DNA of 64,000 nucleotides. Source: Corynebacterium comes (lineage in GTDB: Bacteria; Actinomycetota; Actinomycetes; Mycobacteriales; Mycobacteriaceae). The notes beneath the pieces were generated by a model. The model worked only from the letters and a program-made list of their open reading frames with translations, was not told the DNA's origin and did no database searches. Below, in pieces: positions 30,699 through 40,570 of the stretch. The stretch lies in contig NZ_CP046453.1 of assembly GCF_009734405.1 (NCBI RefSeq), forward strand, positions 1,798,001 to 1,862,000, given 5' to 3'. Made by a program: the position numbers and the translations under genes. Within the stretch, counting starts at the first letter, position 1, and each line of letters starts with the position of its first letter.

Positions 30699-30787
30699 TA
30701 GTTCCTCCCGGACATCGCTGGGCGCTTGTTCTTCTTATAGGTTTAACGCCCAGACTAACGGGATTGTTCCCGCGAACGCCAACGCCC

Positions 30788-31213
30788 TTAAGCAGCGGCC
30801 GGAACCCACCCTGCCTCGGCCTCCACCTGGGCCAAAAACTCCGTGGTCAAATCCATCACCCGATTGACAACCGAATGGTCGACGTCACGCTCCAGGCCCG
30901 AGGAGACCCGTGACCGCAGGCGCGAATACTGCTCAAAAGCCCCCGCCCACCGTTCACCATCCGCATCAACGAGCCGGAGCTGGTCCCACGCGCTGGTGGG
31001 GCGGCGACGCTTTCCCGACACCGCCGACGCGGAGATCCTCGCCCCCGCAGACCTCAACGCGGCCTGATAGGCGGCCTCGAGCGCCAGATCCCACTTTCCG
31101 CCCGCCCGATATTCCACGGCCTGGGCGAGAAGGGCACGGGCCTTGAAGATGAAGTCGGCCCGGTGCGTGCCCGCCCCCGAGAACCTGGTGGTAGCGGAAA
31201 TGATCTGTGCCAT
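30788..31213 (-). CDS. SAV_6107-type HEPN domain protein
   Basis: The 141-residue all-alpha protein fits the actinobacterial SAV_6107 HEPN family (FKARALLAQAVEYR, ALEAAYQAALRSAGARI, then AWDQLRLVDADGERW). HEPN domains often act as RNases or bind nucleotides, but no R-x4-6-H catalytic motif is obvious and no nucleotidyltransferase partner lies beside it. The ATG at 31213 has AAGGAAGGAG 9 nt upstream. It is conserved between the DUF3040 gene and idsA in relatives. Confidence 0.7.
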   Translation of the reverse strand: MAQIISATTRFSGAGTHRADFIFKARALLAQAVEYRAGGKWDLALEAAYQAALRSAGARISASAVSGKRRRPTSAWDQLRLVDADGERWAGAFEQYSRLRSRVSSGLERDVDHSVVNRVMDLTTEFLAQVEAEAGWVPAAA

Positions 31214-31441
31214 CGGGGCCAACTCCTTCCTTCACGTTTCCGACCCTCTTTCCTGCGTGTGGCCCTCACCTTAGAAGCGGCCCGGAACACCACACCTCAA
31301 TCGTAGAACAGTCATTCGAACACGTCAACGGTTGTGGTGCATCTTCCTGCCCTCCCCTCCGGCCTTCCGTTCGAGGCCCGGCACCAGGCGCGGAACTGCG
31401 TTTTCCCCCACCACACCGGCAGTTCGTGGTTCAGTGGAGGC

Positions 31442-32038
31442 GTGACCATCGAGATCCGCCGGTTGTCCGGTCCCGAATTTGCCGTGTTGGCCCCACAGCT
31501 CGTCGACCTCTACATAGAGGCGATGGGCTATGACCCGAGCATTCGGGCAGGTCGTGTCGAGGTCTGGCGCCACGAGATCGTTCAGCCGGGATTCACCGCA
31601 CTCACCGCCTTCGAAGGCGACACTCTCCTCGGACTGGCGTACGGCTACCTCGGCGCGCCCGACCTGTGGTGGGACCGCCAGGTCCGCCGCGGCTTCCGGG
31701 CCGCCGGCGGACCGGACACCCGGCAGGCCGTGCTCATGCGCAACTACTTTGAGGTCGCCGAGATTCACGTCGATCCGGCGCACCAGGGCAAAGGGATCGG
31801 CCGGCTGCTGCTCTCCAAGCTGCTGTGGCTCGTCCCCGCAGCTCATGCGCTGCTGTCCACCCCGGAGGTCGAGGACGAGGCCAACAACGCCTTCTCCCTC
31901 TACCGCTCCATGGGTTTCCGCGACGAGCTGCGCAACTTCCAGTTCGACGGGGATTCCCGCCCCTTTGCCGTCCTGTCCGCCCCCCTGCCGCTGCCGGGCC
32001 TGGTGGAGAAGCCGGCTGTCTTTGACTCAGACGGATAG
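31442..32038 (+). CDS. GNAT family N-acetyltransferase
   Basis: The 198-residue GNAT protein has an acetyl-CoA-binding motif A in VAEIHVDPAHQGKGIGRLL, the Q/RxxGxG/A pattern, followed by a late FSLYRSMGF strand. The substrate is unknown. The frame opens at 31334, but the GTG at 31442 (VTIEIRRLSG) begins the fold. The GGAGG before it is too close to be ideal, so the start is uncertain. Confidence 0.78.
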   Translation: MTIEIRRLSGPEFAVLAPQLVDLYIEAMGYDPSIRAGRVEVWRHEIVQPGFTALTAFEGDTLLGLAYGYLGAPDLWWDRQVRRGFRAAGGPDTRQAVLMRNYFEVAEIHVDPAHQGKGIGRLLLSKLLWLVPAAHALLSTPEVEDEANNAFSLYRSMGFRDELRNFQFDGDSRPFAVLSAPLPLPGLVEKPAVFDSDG

Positions 32039-32092
32039 TCACCTGGGTATCGTGGACTGGACAGTTCACCGCCCCGATGAAGGATAGCCACA

Positions 32093-33193
32093 TTGAGCAG
32101 CCAGGCCCTCCGAATGTTGACCCTCGACCAGATCCCGGCCGCCGCCCGTGAGGAACTCTCCCGATTCGTCACCGCCCGCCGGAGCCAGGTCTCTGCGATC
32201 GGTGCCCCCGTCACAGAGGCAGTCTCCCACCTGGAGGACTTCGTCCTGGGTGGCGGCAAGCGGATCCGTCCCCTCTACGTGTGGGCAGGTTTTGTCGGTG
32301 GCGGCGGTTTCGACAACAGCACCGAGGATCCTGCGGCGGTGTTGCGTGCGGCGGCCTCGCTGGAGTTCATCCAGGCCTGCGCCCTGATCCACGACGACAT
32401 CATCGACTCGTCGGACACTCGGCGCGGCAACCCGACCGTCCACAGGGCCGTTGAGGCGGCTCACCGTACCAACAACTGGTCCGGCGACCCTGCCCACTTT
32501 GGCGAGTCGGTGGCCATCCTGGTCGGCGATCTGGCTCTGGTGTGGGCGGAGGACATGCTCCAGGACTCCGGCCTGTCGGTGGAGGCGCTGCAGCGGGCCC
32601 GTGAACCGTGGCGCGCGATGCGCACCGAGGTGCTCGGCGGGCAGCTGCTCGACATCTCCCTGGAGGCCACCGCCGAAGAGGACATCAGCCTGGCTGATTC
32701 GGTCAACCGTTTCAAGACCGCCGCCTACACCATCGAACGCCCCCTCCACCTGGGTGCCGCGATCGCGGGCGCCGACCAGATCACGATCGACGCCTTCCGG
32801 GGCTACGGCCGCGACATCGGCATCGCCTTCCAGCTGCGGGACGACCAGCTTGGTGTGTACGGCGATCCCGCCGTCACCGGCAAGCCCGCCGGCGATGATC
32901 TGCGGGAGGGCAAACGCACCGTCCTCCTGGCCACCGCCCTGAAGCTTGCCGACGACCGCGACCCCGCCGCCGCAGCCGAGCTGCGGGCCGGAATCGGTGC
33001 GACGTCGGACGCAGGCGAGATCGCCCGCCTGGCCGACATCATCGCTGAAACAGGGGCCGTCGAGGAGATCGAGGAGCGCATCACCGCCCTGACTACCTCG
33101 GGTATCGCCCACCTTGAGACCGCCGACATCTCCCCGGAAGTCACCGCCACCCTCACTGATCTGGCGCACCGCGCGACAGCGCGCCGTCTCTGA
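32093..33193 (+). CDS. idsA: Polyprenyl (geranylgeranyl) diphosphate synthase
   Basis: The 366-residue trans-prenyltransferase condenses IPP with allylic diphosphates. The first aspartate-rich motif is HDDIIDSSDTRRG and the second is QLRDDQLGVYGD; GGGKRIRP binds diphosphate. Product length (probably GGPP, feeding menaquinone, carotenoid and polyprenyl phosphates) is inferred from the IdsA/CrtE family and location. The start is a TTG with AAGGA about 9 nt upstream. Its stop overlaps mptA, so the two form an operon joining lipid-carrier synthesis to mannosylation. Confidence 0.92.
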   Translation: MSSQALRMLTLDQIPAAAREELSRFVTARRSQVSAIGAPVTEAVSHLEDFVLGGGKRIRPLYVWAGFVGGGGFDNSTEDPAAVLRAAASLEFIQACALIHDDIIDSSDTRRGNPTVHRAVEAAHRTNNWSGDPAHFGESVAILVGDLALVWAEDMLQDSGLSVEALQRAREPWRAMRTEVLGGQLLDISLEATAEEDISLADSVNRFKTAAYTIERPLHLGAAIAGADQITIDAFRGYGRDIGIAFQLRDDQLGVYGDPAVTGKPAGDDLREGKRTVLLATALKLADDRDPAAAAELRAGIGATSDAGEIARLADIIAETGAVEEIEERITALTTSGIAHLETADISPEVTATLTDLAHRATARRL

Positions 33194-34722
33194 TGACCGT
33201 CCGGCTGCCCGGCGCTCTCACGCTGGGGCTCATCGGCTCCCTCCTCCTCCTGCTCGGTTCCTTCGGCGGCGGCGCCACACGCAACCGCGGGGGTGTCCTG
33301 GAGGCCGTCGGCCTCGATTTCCTTGCCTACGGCCGCGGAGCAGGTATCTCCAACACCGTCTTCTGGGCCGGTGTGGTGTTCCTCCTGCTCGGCTGGGCGG
33401 TGCTCGGCCGTAGGCATGTGCTGCGGGAGGGCGACCGGGACGTCGATAAGCGGGAAAGGACCGTGCGGACCGCGATGTGGGCCTGGGTGCTGCCGCTCAT
33501 CCCGGCGGCACCGATGCTCTCGCGTGACGTGTACTCCTACCTCATGCAGGGCGCGATGCTCCGCGACGGTTTCAATCCCTACACCCAGGGCGCGGCCGTC
33601 AACCCGGGCCCCTTCCTGCTGGAGGTGTCCCATGACTGGCGCAACACCACCACCCCCTACGGACCGCTCCACCTGTGGATCGGCGAGGGCGTCACCCGCC
33701 TCGTCGGCGACAGCGTCACCGCCGGGGTGATCGTGTACAAGCTGATCTCGGTTGCGGGTTTCGCCGCCATCGCATGGGCAGTCCCGCGTATCGCACGCAG
33801 GCTCGGCGGCGATCCCGTGCTGGCGCTGTGGCTGGGAGTGGCCAACCCGGTGATGATCCTGCACATGGTCGGCGGCATGCACAACGAATCCGTCATGGTC
33901 GGACTGGTCAGCGTGGGCCTGCTGGCCTGCCTGGACCGCCGTTTCGTGCTCGGCGTGGCGCTCATCGCCGTGGCGGTCTCCCTCAAGGCCACGGCCGCGA
34001 TCGCCCTGCCCTTCGTCGTCTGGATGGCCACCCGCCACTACGCGGCCAGGATCAACAAGGTGCCCGCATTCCTGCTCGCCGGCTTCTTCGTCGTCCTGGA
34101 GACGCTCGCGGTGGTCTCCGCCGTGACGTTCCTGTCCGGGGCCTCGTGGGGCTGGCTGTCGGAGATCTCCGGCAACTCGAAGGTGATCAATCCCCTGGCG
34201 TGGCCCTCGCTGGCCGCAGGTGTGGTCACCACCTTCATTCAGCTGTTCCGGGACGACTTCGACTACAACGTGGCGCTCGGCGTCCTGCGGCCCATCTCAA
34301 TGGCGCTCATGCTTCTCGGGCTGGTCGTCGTCTGGTGGTTGTTCCGGCAGGACGACCGCCGCGCCATCGCGGGAACGGCGGCCGCCTACCAGGTGGCGTT
34401 CGTGTTCAACTCGGTGACGCTGCCCTGGTACTACGCGTCAGTGATCAGTCTGGTCGGCACGGCCGGCCCGCCCCCGTGGGTGCTGCGGCTGGCGGTGGGC
34501 GGCTCAGCCGTGGTCACACTGGCCTTCACCGGCAGCGGAAACCACCAGCTCTACAACACCTGGTGGATGGCCGGTGTGTTCATCCTCGCCTGGGTGCTCA
34601 CCGACTGGGTGTTCGGGAAGGACGTCAGATGGCCATGGCCTGCGCCCGGCGCAGCACCTCACGTGCCAGCTGACCGTGCAGCGCATCCACCGGCCGACCC
34701 GGCAGAGTCTCGTCCTCGGTGA
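33193..34722 (+). CDS. mptA: Alpha(1->6) mannopyranosyltransferase MptA-type (GT-C)
   Basis: The 509-residue protein has 12-13 hydrophobic segments and the GT-C acidic loop SRDVYSYLMQGAM near residue 110. This position next to idsA and pknL is that of MptA (Rv2174/NCgl2093), which extends the alpha-1,6-mannan backbone of lipomannan using polyprenyl-phosphate-mannose outside the membrane. The ATG shares one base with the idsA stop. The last ~32 codons run into the antisense of the next gene and encode a Pro/Ala-rich tail of low complexity. Confidence 0.88.
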   Translation: MTVRLPGALTLGLIGSLLLLLGSFGGGATRNRGGVLEAVGLDFLAYGRGAGISNTVFWAGVVFLLLGWAVLGRRHVLREGDRDVDKRERTVRTAMWAWVLPLIPAAPMLSRDVYSYLMQGAMLRDGFNPYTQGAAVNPGPFLLEVSHDWRNTTTPYGPLHLWIGEGVTRLVGDSVTAGVIVYKLISVAGFAAIAWAVPRIARRLGGDPVLALWLGVANPVMILHMVGGMHNESVMVGLVSVGLLACLDRRFVLGVALIAVAVSLKATAAIALPFVVWMATRHYAARINKVPAFLLAGFFVVLETLAVVSAVTFLSGASWGWLSEISGNSKVINPLAWPSLAAGVVTTFIQLFRDDFDYNVALGVLRPISMALMLLGLVVVWWLFRQDDRRAIAGTAAAYQVAFVFNSVTLPWYYASVISLVGTAGPPPWVLRLAVGGSAVVTLAFTGSGNHQLYNTWWMAGVFILAWVLTDWVFGKDVRWPWPAPGAAPHVPADRAAHPPADPAESRPR

Positions 34723-34996
34723 ACAGGAACCGCAGGATCTCCGCGTCCGAGTAGCCGCCGTCAGTCAGGAGCATGATCACGCCCGGCACGAACTTGCCGG
34801 TCGTGGGCTCGTCCTTCCGGAAGAGCGCCGCCGGGACGTGCCGCTTGCCGTCGACAACGTGGGCGATGAGTTTGTTCGCGGTCAGCAGGTCGTCGATCCG
34901 GGTGACCGCCACGCCGAGAAGCTCGGCGGTCTCCGGCAGGGTGAGCATGGGTTCATCAGCCAGCAGGGCCTCAAGGGAAATATCTTTCGCGTTCAC
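34625..34996 (-). CDS. Rv2175c-type DNA-binding protein (PknL partner)
   Basis: The ~123-residue protein resembles mycobacterial Rv2175c: a winged-helix-like N-terminal half (MLTLPETAELLGVAVTRIDDLL) and a C-terminal half ending RPVDALHGQLAREVLRRAQAMA. In M. tuberculosis this protein binds DNA and is phosphorylated by PknL, whose gene is also adjacent and divergent. I chose the GTG at 34996, 7 bases after TAGAGT (leaderless). GTG at 35005 or ATG at 35029 are alternatives. The 3' end overlaps mptA by 98 bp in antisense. Confidence 0.85.
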   Translation of the reverse strand: MNAKDISLEALLADEPMLTLPETAELLGVAVTRIDDLLTANKLIAHVVDGKRHVPAALFRKDEPTTGKFVPGVIMLLTDGGYSDAEILRFLFTEDETLPGRPVDALHGQLAREVLRRAQAMAI

Positions 34997-35003
34997 GTGC
35001 TCC

Positions 35004-35009
35004 ACTCTA
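35004..35009 (-). promoter_or_regulatory. -10 box for the Rv2175c-type gene
   Basis: TAGAGT on the minus strand, 7 bases before GTG 34996, implies a leaderless mRNA. It lies back to back with the pknL promoter in a short divergent region. Confidence 0.45.
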
Positions 35010-35047
35010 GCGCCGGCCAGCGTTGGCATGAGCGGTGACCTGTGGAC

Positions 35048-35053
35048 CATACT
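35048..35053 (+). promoter_or_regulatory. -10 box of leaderless pknL transcript
   Basis: CATACT followed by GTTCGC and then the ATG at 35060. TTGGCA at 35023-35028 may be the -35 with a 19-bp spacer. The same CATACTGTTC string precedes ctaE. Confidence 0.55.
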
Positions 35054-35059
35054 GTTCGC

Positions 35060-37198
35060 ATGGCTCAACTGGCAGTGGGAGATCTCCTCGAGGACCGTTA
35101 CCGTATCGATCACCCGATCGCACGTGGTGGCATGTCCATGGTCTACCGCTGCGTCGATCTCCGGCTCGGCCGCGCCGTCGCCGCGAAGGTGCTGGATGAG
35201 AAGTACATCGCCGACCCCGTGTTCCGGCAGCGTTTCCGCCGGGAGGCCCGGGCCATGGCGCAGCTGACGCATCCCAACCTGGTCAACGTCTACGACTTCG
35301 GTTCCGACGGCGACCACCTGTTCCTCATCATGGAGCTGATCACCGGCGGCACCCTGCGTGAGCTGCTGGCCGAGCGCGGCCCCATGCCGCCGCACGCGGC
35401 CGCCGCGGTGATGCGGGCGGTGCTCACCGGCCTGTCCACCGCGCACAGGGCCGGGCTGGTGCACCGGGACATCAAGCCGGACAACATCCTCATCAGCGGT
35501 GACCACCGGGTGAAACTCGCTGATTTCGGCCTCGTACGCTTAGCCAGCGCCGCAACCGCCTCCTCCAACCAGATCATCGGCACCGCCGCCTACCTCTCAC
35601 CCGAACAGGTCGACGGCACGGACATCACACCCGCCTCCGATGTGTATTCCGCGGGCATCGTGCTGTTCGAATTGCTCACCGGCGCAGTCCCCTTCTCCGG
35701 CGACACTCCGCTCGCCCACGCCTACAAGCGGCTCACCGCCGATGTCCCCGCGCCCAGCTCCCGGATCGGGGGCGTGCCCTCCCTGATTGACGCCCTGGTC
35801 GCCACGGCAACGGCCCGGGACCCGCAGGACCGCTTCTCCGATGCCGCCGAGTTCCTCGCCGCGCTCGACGACGTCGCCGGCGAGCTCTCCCTGCCAGACT
35901 TCTCCGTCCCTGTCCCCAGGAACTCTGCGGCGCACCGGGCGGCGGCGGTGCCCACCGACATCACCGACCTCGTCGGCCCGCCGACCATGGTCACCGAGAT
36001 TCCCGTGCCGCAGATCGCGCAGACACGGATCCACGAGGCCCTTCCCCCGGTTCCCGCCCGGATCCCGGAGGACGCCGTCGAGGAGTTCGAGGAACCCCGG
36101 CCACCGGCAGACAAGCCCGTGAGCAACCGCTCCCGGGTGGGGCTGGTGGTGTGGCTCATCGTCATCGCCATGCTCACGACAGCCGTGGCCGTGGGCGGCT
36201 GGTGGTTCGGGTCCGGTCGCTACGGTGAGATCCCCCAGGTTCTGGGCATGGACCGGGCCGTCGCCGTCGCCACGGTCGAGGAGGCCGGGTTCACCCCCGT
36301 CACCCGGATCGTCTACAGCGACGACGTCCCCACCGATCAGAGTGCGGGCACCGATCCCGCGGACGGCGAGAAACTGGTCCGCGGCCGCGAGGTCACCATC
36401 CTGGTCTCCCAGGGCATGCCCACCGTCCCTTCCGCCGAGGGCATGGATGTCCTCGCATACCAGGCGGCCGCCTCTGAACGCACTCTCACGGTCACCAGCG
36501 GCGAACCCGTCTACTCGGCCGAGGTCGAGGAAGGCCGGGTCGCCCGGACGGAACCGGCGGCCGGCGAGGCCGTACCCATCGGGACAACCGTCACGGTGCA
36601 TGTCTCGCGCGGCCCGGAGCCCATTCAGGTCCCGGCCGTCATCGGCCTGCCGCTCGCCGACGCCGAGGCACGCCTCGCCGAGCTCGGCCTCACCGTCGCC
36701 GCCGTGGATCGCCGCTACGACGAGGACTCCCCCGCCGGCCGGGTGCTCGCGGTCTCACCTGATCCCGGTACGACGCTGACCCGCGGCAACGAGGTCTCGC
36801 TGGTGGTCTCCAGCACCCTGACCGTGCCGGACGTCTCCGGAATGGATGAGGCCACCGCGACCGCCACGCTCGAGGCCGCCGGTTTCAGCGTCTCCGACAC
36901 CCGACGCGACAACGGCACCACCGGCGCCTCCGGCAGCACGGTGGTGGGCACCAGCCCCGCTGCCGGTGAGCTCATCGACCCCGAGGACGCCGAGATCACC
37001 CTCACGCTGCCGGGCCGGGTAACCGTCCCGGATGTCGTGGGCATGACGGTCGGCCAGGCGCGCGGGTTGCTGGAGGGGGTCGGACTCGACACCAACGCAC
37101 GCGAGCGTGACGACACCCGCGTGATCAGCCGCCAGCGACCTTCCGCCGGCGACGTCGCCCGGGTCGACTCGACCGTGCGGCTGACGTTGGGGGATTAG
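35060..37198 (+). CDS. pknL: Serine/threonine protein kinase PknL with five PASTA domains
   Basis: The 712-residue transmembrane kinase has a Gly loop (PIARGGMSMVY), catalytic Lys (AAKVL), HRDIKPDN loop, DFG, and activation-segment GTAAYLSPEQ, all intact. A juxtamembrane linker (about 275-355) rich in Pro and acidic residues leads to one membrane helix (about 362-384). Outside are five PASTA repeats of about 65 residues each (from about 390 to the end), which sense murein fragments or lipid II. The start is ATG 35060, leaderless, rather than GTG 35042. Confidence 0.95.
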   Translation: MAQLAVGDLLEDRYRIDHPIARGGMSMVYRCVDLRLGRAVAAKVLDEKYIADPVFRQRFRREARAMAQLTHPNLVNVYDFGSDGDHLFLIMELITGGTLRELLAERGPMPPHAAAAVMRAVLTGLSTAHRAGLVHRDIKPDNILISGDHRVKLADFGLVRLASAATASSNQIIGTAAYLSPEQVDGTDITPASDVYSAGIVLFELLTGAVPFSGDTPLAHAYKRLTADVPAPSSRIGGVPSLIDALVATATARDPQDRFSDAAEFLAALDDVAGELSLPDFSVPVPRNSAAHRAAAVPTDITDLVGPPTMVTEIPVPQIAQTRIHEALPPVPARIPEDAVEEFEEPRPPADKPVSNRSRVGLVVWLIVIAMLTTAVAVGGWWFGSGRYGEIPQVLGMDRAVAVATVEEAGFTPVTRIVYSDDVPTDQSAGTDPADGEKLVRGREVTILVSQGMPTVPSAEGMDVLAYQAAASERTLTVTSGEPVYSAEVEEGRVARTEPAAGEAVPIGTTVTVHVSRGPEPIQVPAVIGLPLADAEARLAELGLTVAAVDRRYDEDSPAGRVLAVSPDPGTTLTRGNEVSLVVSSTLTVPDVSGMDEATATATLEAAGFSVSDTRRDNGTTGASGSTVVGTSPAAGELIDPEDAEITLTLPGRVTVPDVVGMTVGQARGLLEGVGLDTNARERDDTRVISRQRPSAGDVARVDSTVRLTLGD

Positions 37199-37208
37199 GA
37201 ACGACGAA

Positions 37209-37240
37209 ACGCCGCGTCCCTCCGGGGAGGGACGCGGCGT
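37209..37240 (-). terminator. Hairpin terminator between pknL and aroG
   Basis: A perfect 15-bp inverted repeat (37209-37223 and 37226-37240) lies 11 bases after pknL and 14 bases past the aroG stop. On the minus strand it is followed by TTTCGTCGT, so it best serves aroG and may also stop pknL. Confidence 0.75.
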
Positions 37241-37253
37241 CGACGAGCGGGAA

Positions 37254-38687
<1,434 letters not shown>

Positions 38688-39200
38688 TCAGCGAAGGACG
38701 CGATTGCCCTGACCCAGCGGGAGGGCGGAGGCGCAGATCAGGAACTTCTCCAGGTTGTGGCGGGCGTCGATGAGCGCGTCATGCGTGTCGTCCGGGCTCT
38801 TCGGCAGCGGGGGTTTGCCGGCGAACTCCCAGTACTGCTTGAGTTCGCGCGTGTAGCGCGGGATCGCGCGCGGGAGGGTCGTCATGTCACCCCAGAGCTG
38901 GGCGAGCAGCACATGATCGTAGGCCCCCACCCAGGCCCACAGCTCCGGGTCGCCGTATTTGTGGGACGTGAGGAAGGCGAGCACCTCTCCACGGATGGTG
39001 GTCTGGGACTTCCACACCGAATCACCCGGGTTGGGGAGCCTGGACAGCACGTGTTCCCGCACCCATGCGTTGGCCTTCGACGGGTCGAAGTCCGTGGACA
39101 CGGCATAGTATTCCCGACCGTCCTCCGCGACTATGCCGATGGAGACCAGTTCGATGGTCCGGCCGTCCTCGATGAACTCGGTGTCGTAGAAGTAGCGCAT
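38688..39200 (-). CDS. RNase AS, DEDDh 3'-exoribonuclease
   Basis: The 170-residue protein matches mycobacterial Rv2179c (RNase AS), a DEDDh exonuclease that prefers adenylate-containing RNA. Asp6 and Glu8 lie in MRYFYDTEF; a central Asp is in VGAYDHVLLAQ; the last His-Asp pair is in DDTHDALIDARHN. The ATG at 39200 with GGAAGGGA upstream is preferred over the longer frame. Position beside aroG and mptC is as in relatives. Confidence 0.88.
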   Translation of the reverse strand: MRYFYDTEFIEDGRTIELVSIGIVAEDGREYYAVSTDFDPSKANAWVREHVLSRLPNPGDSVWKSQTTIRGEVLAFLTSHKYGDPELWAWVGAYDHVLLAQLWGDMTTLPRAIPRYTRELKQYWEFAGKPPLPKSPDDTHDALIDARHNLEKFLICASALPLGQGNRVLR

Positions 39201-39316
39201 TGCGCGCACGTCCCTTCCGGCAGTATGTCTGGCACCCCACAAATGGTGGCAGCGTCGGGAACCAGCCTAATGCGTGGCAACCACGCGTCCGGCGAAGGGG
39301 TCGTGCCGGCTCCCGA

Positions 39317-39322
39317 TATAGT
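39317..39322 (+). promoter_or_regulatory. -10 box of leaderless mptC transcript
   Basis: TATAGT is followed by six bases and the GTG at 39329. This decides the start of mptC, because the frame is open back to 39200 without any ribosome site. Confidence 0.6.
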
Positions 39323-39328
39323 CATGGC

Positions 39329-40570
39329 GTGCAGTCGATCAGCGTCTCCTCCCCCGCCGCCCCGCGGTTCACCCTCCCCCACCACCGGATCGGGGTGATC
39401 CTGGCGATTCTGGCGTCCACGGCCGCGTTGCTTCCCTGGTTGATCGACTCCGGGCCCTCGCTGCGCTACGCGATCGACATCGACGTCTACCGCCAGGGCG
39501 CCAGGGCGTTCCTGGCAAGCGACAATCTCTACACGCGCAGCTACCAGGTCGGCGGCATCGAGCTGCCGTTCACCTATCCCCCGCTGGCCGCGATCCTGTT
39601 CATCCCCCTGGCGCTGGTGCCCTACGGTGTGGCACTCGTCGGGTGGACACTGCTGTCCGCGGTCCTGCTGGGGTGGTGCCTGACCATTGTGCTGCGGCAC
39701 GTGTTCCCCACCCTGGCCGACGCCGATCACCGGGTGCTCGCCACCTGGCTGCTGCCGCTGGCTCTGGTGGCCGAGCCGGTCCGGGAGACCCTTGCATTCG
39801 GTCAGATCAACATCATCCTCATGGCGTTGGTGCTCGCCGACACTCTCACCCGTCGGCCGCTTATGCCCCGGGGTGTGCTCATCGGTCTGGCGGCGGCCAT
39901 CAAGCTGACTCCCGCGGTGTTCATCCTGGTCTTCCTGGTGCAGCGGCAGTGGCGCTCCGCCGCGATCACGTTCCTCGCGGGCGTGGGCTTCACCCTGGCG
40001 GCCGCAGCTTTCAGCCTGGACACCTCACTGACCTACTGGTTGAACACCCTGACCGACACCGGGCGGATCGGCAATGAGGCCTACTCCTCGAACCAGTCGA
40101 TCCGCGGGCTGCTGGCCCGACTCGTGGAACCCGGCGAGCAGGCCCCCACCGCCGTGTGGCTCGTTCTGGTCTTCGCGTGCCTGGGTCTGATCATCGCGGC
40201 GATGCTGCGGGTACAGCGCTACGGGCAGCCGATCGGTGTGGTGCTGCTGGCCTCCACGGTGGCGCTGGTGTGCTCCCCGGTGTCCTGGTCGCACCACTGG
40301 GTGTGGTTGATCCCCCTCGGCGTGACCCTGCTGGGGGTGGCCTGGCAGCGACGGAATCAGGCGGCGGTTCTGGCCGTGCTGATCTTCGCCGCTGTCTTCT
40401 CCTCCCCGCACTGGCTGCTGCCCAACGACTACGGCCGGGAATACGGCTGGTCGTGGTGGGCGCACGTGGCGGGCAACTCCTACCTCGTGGTCGTCCTGGC
40501 GGTCGTGGTGGCCGCGGTGATCGTGCCGCAGGTGCTGGTGCCGGTGGGCCGTCGAGAAGAAGAGGACTAA
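39329..40570 (+). CDS. mptC: Alpha(1->2) mannopyranosyltransferase MptC-type (GT-C, DUF2029)
   Basis: The 413-residue protein has about ten hydrophobic segments and the DUF2029/GT-C pattern, with acidic residues in the first outside loop (AIDIDVYRQGARAF) and FTYPPLAAILF. It lies where Rv2181/NCgl2100 (MptC) sits, after RNase AS, and should add alpha-1,2-mannose branches to lipomannan from polyprenyl-phosphate-mannose. The assignment to MptC rather than another GT-C relies on synteny. It is convergent with the acyltransferase gene, sharing 4 bases. Confidence 0.82.
   Translation: MQSISVSSPAAPRFTLPHHRIGVILAILASTAALLPWLIDSGPSLRYAIDIDVYRQGARAFLASDNLYTRSYQVGGIELPFTYPPLAAILFIPLALVPYGVALVGWTLLSAVLLGWCLTIVLRHVFPTLADADHRVLATWLLPLALVAEPVRETLAFGQINIILMALVLADTLTRRPLMPRGVLIGLAAAIKLTPAVFILVFLVQRQWRSAAITFLAGVGFTLAAAAFSLDTSLTYWLNTLTDTGRIGNEAYSSNQSIRGLLARLVEPGEQAPTAVWLVLVFACLGLIIAAMLRVQRYGQPIGVVLLASTVALVCSPVSWSHHWVWLIPLGVTLLGVAWQRRNQAAVLAVLIFAAVFSSPHWLLPNDYGREYGWSWWAHVAGNSYLVVVLAVVVAAVIVPQVLVPVGRREEED

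Noticed and set aside
31280..31330. GAAC/TCGAAC motifs as a LexA box between the HEPN and GNAT genes
   Set aside because: The half-sites are not arranged as an inverted pair with SOS-box spacing.
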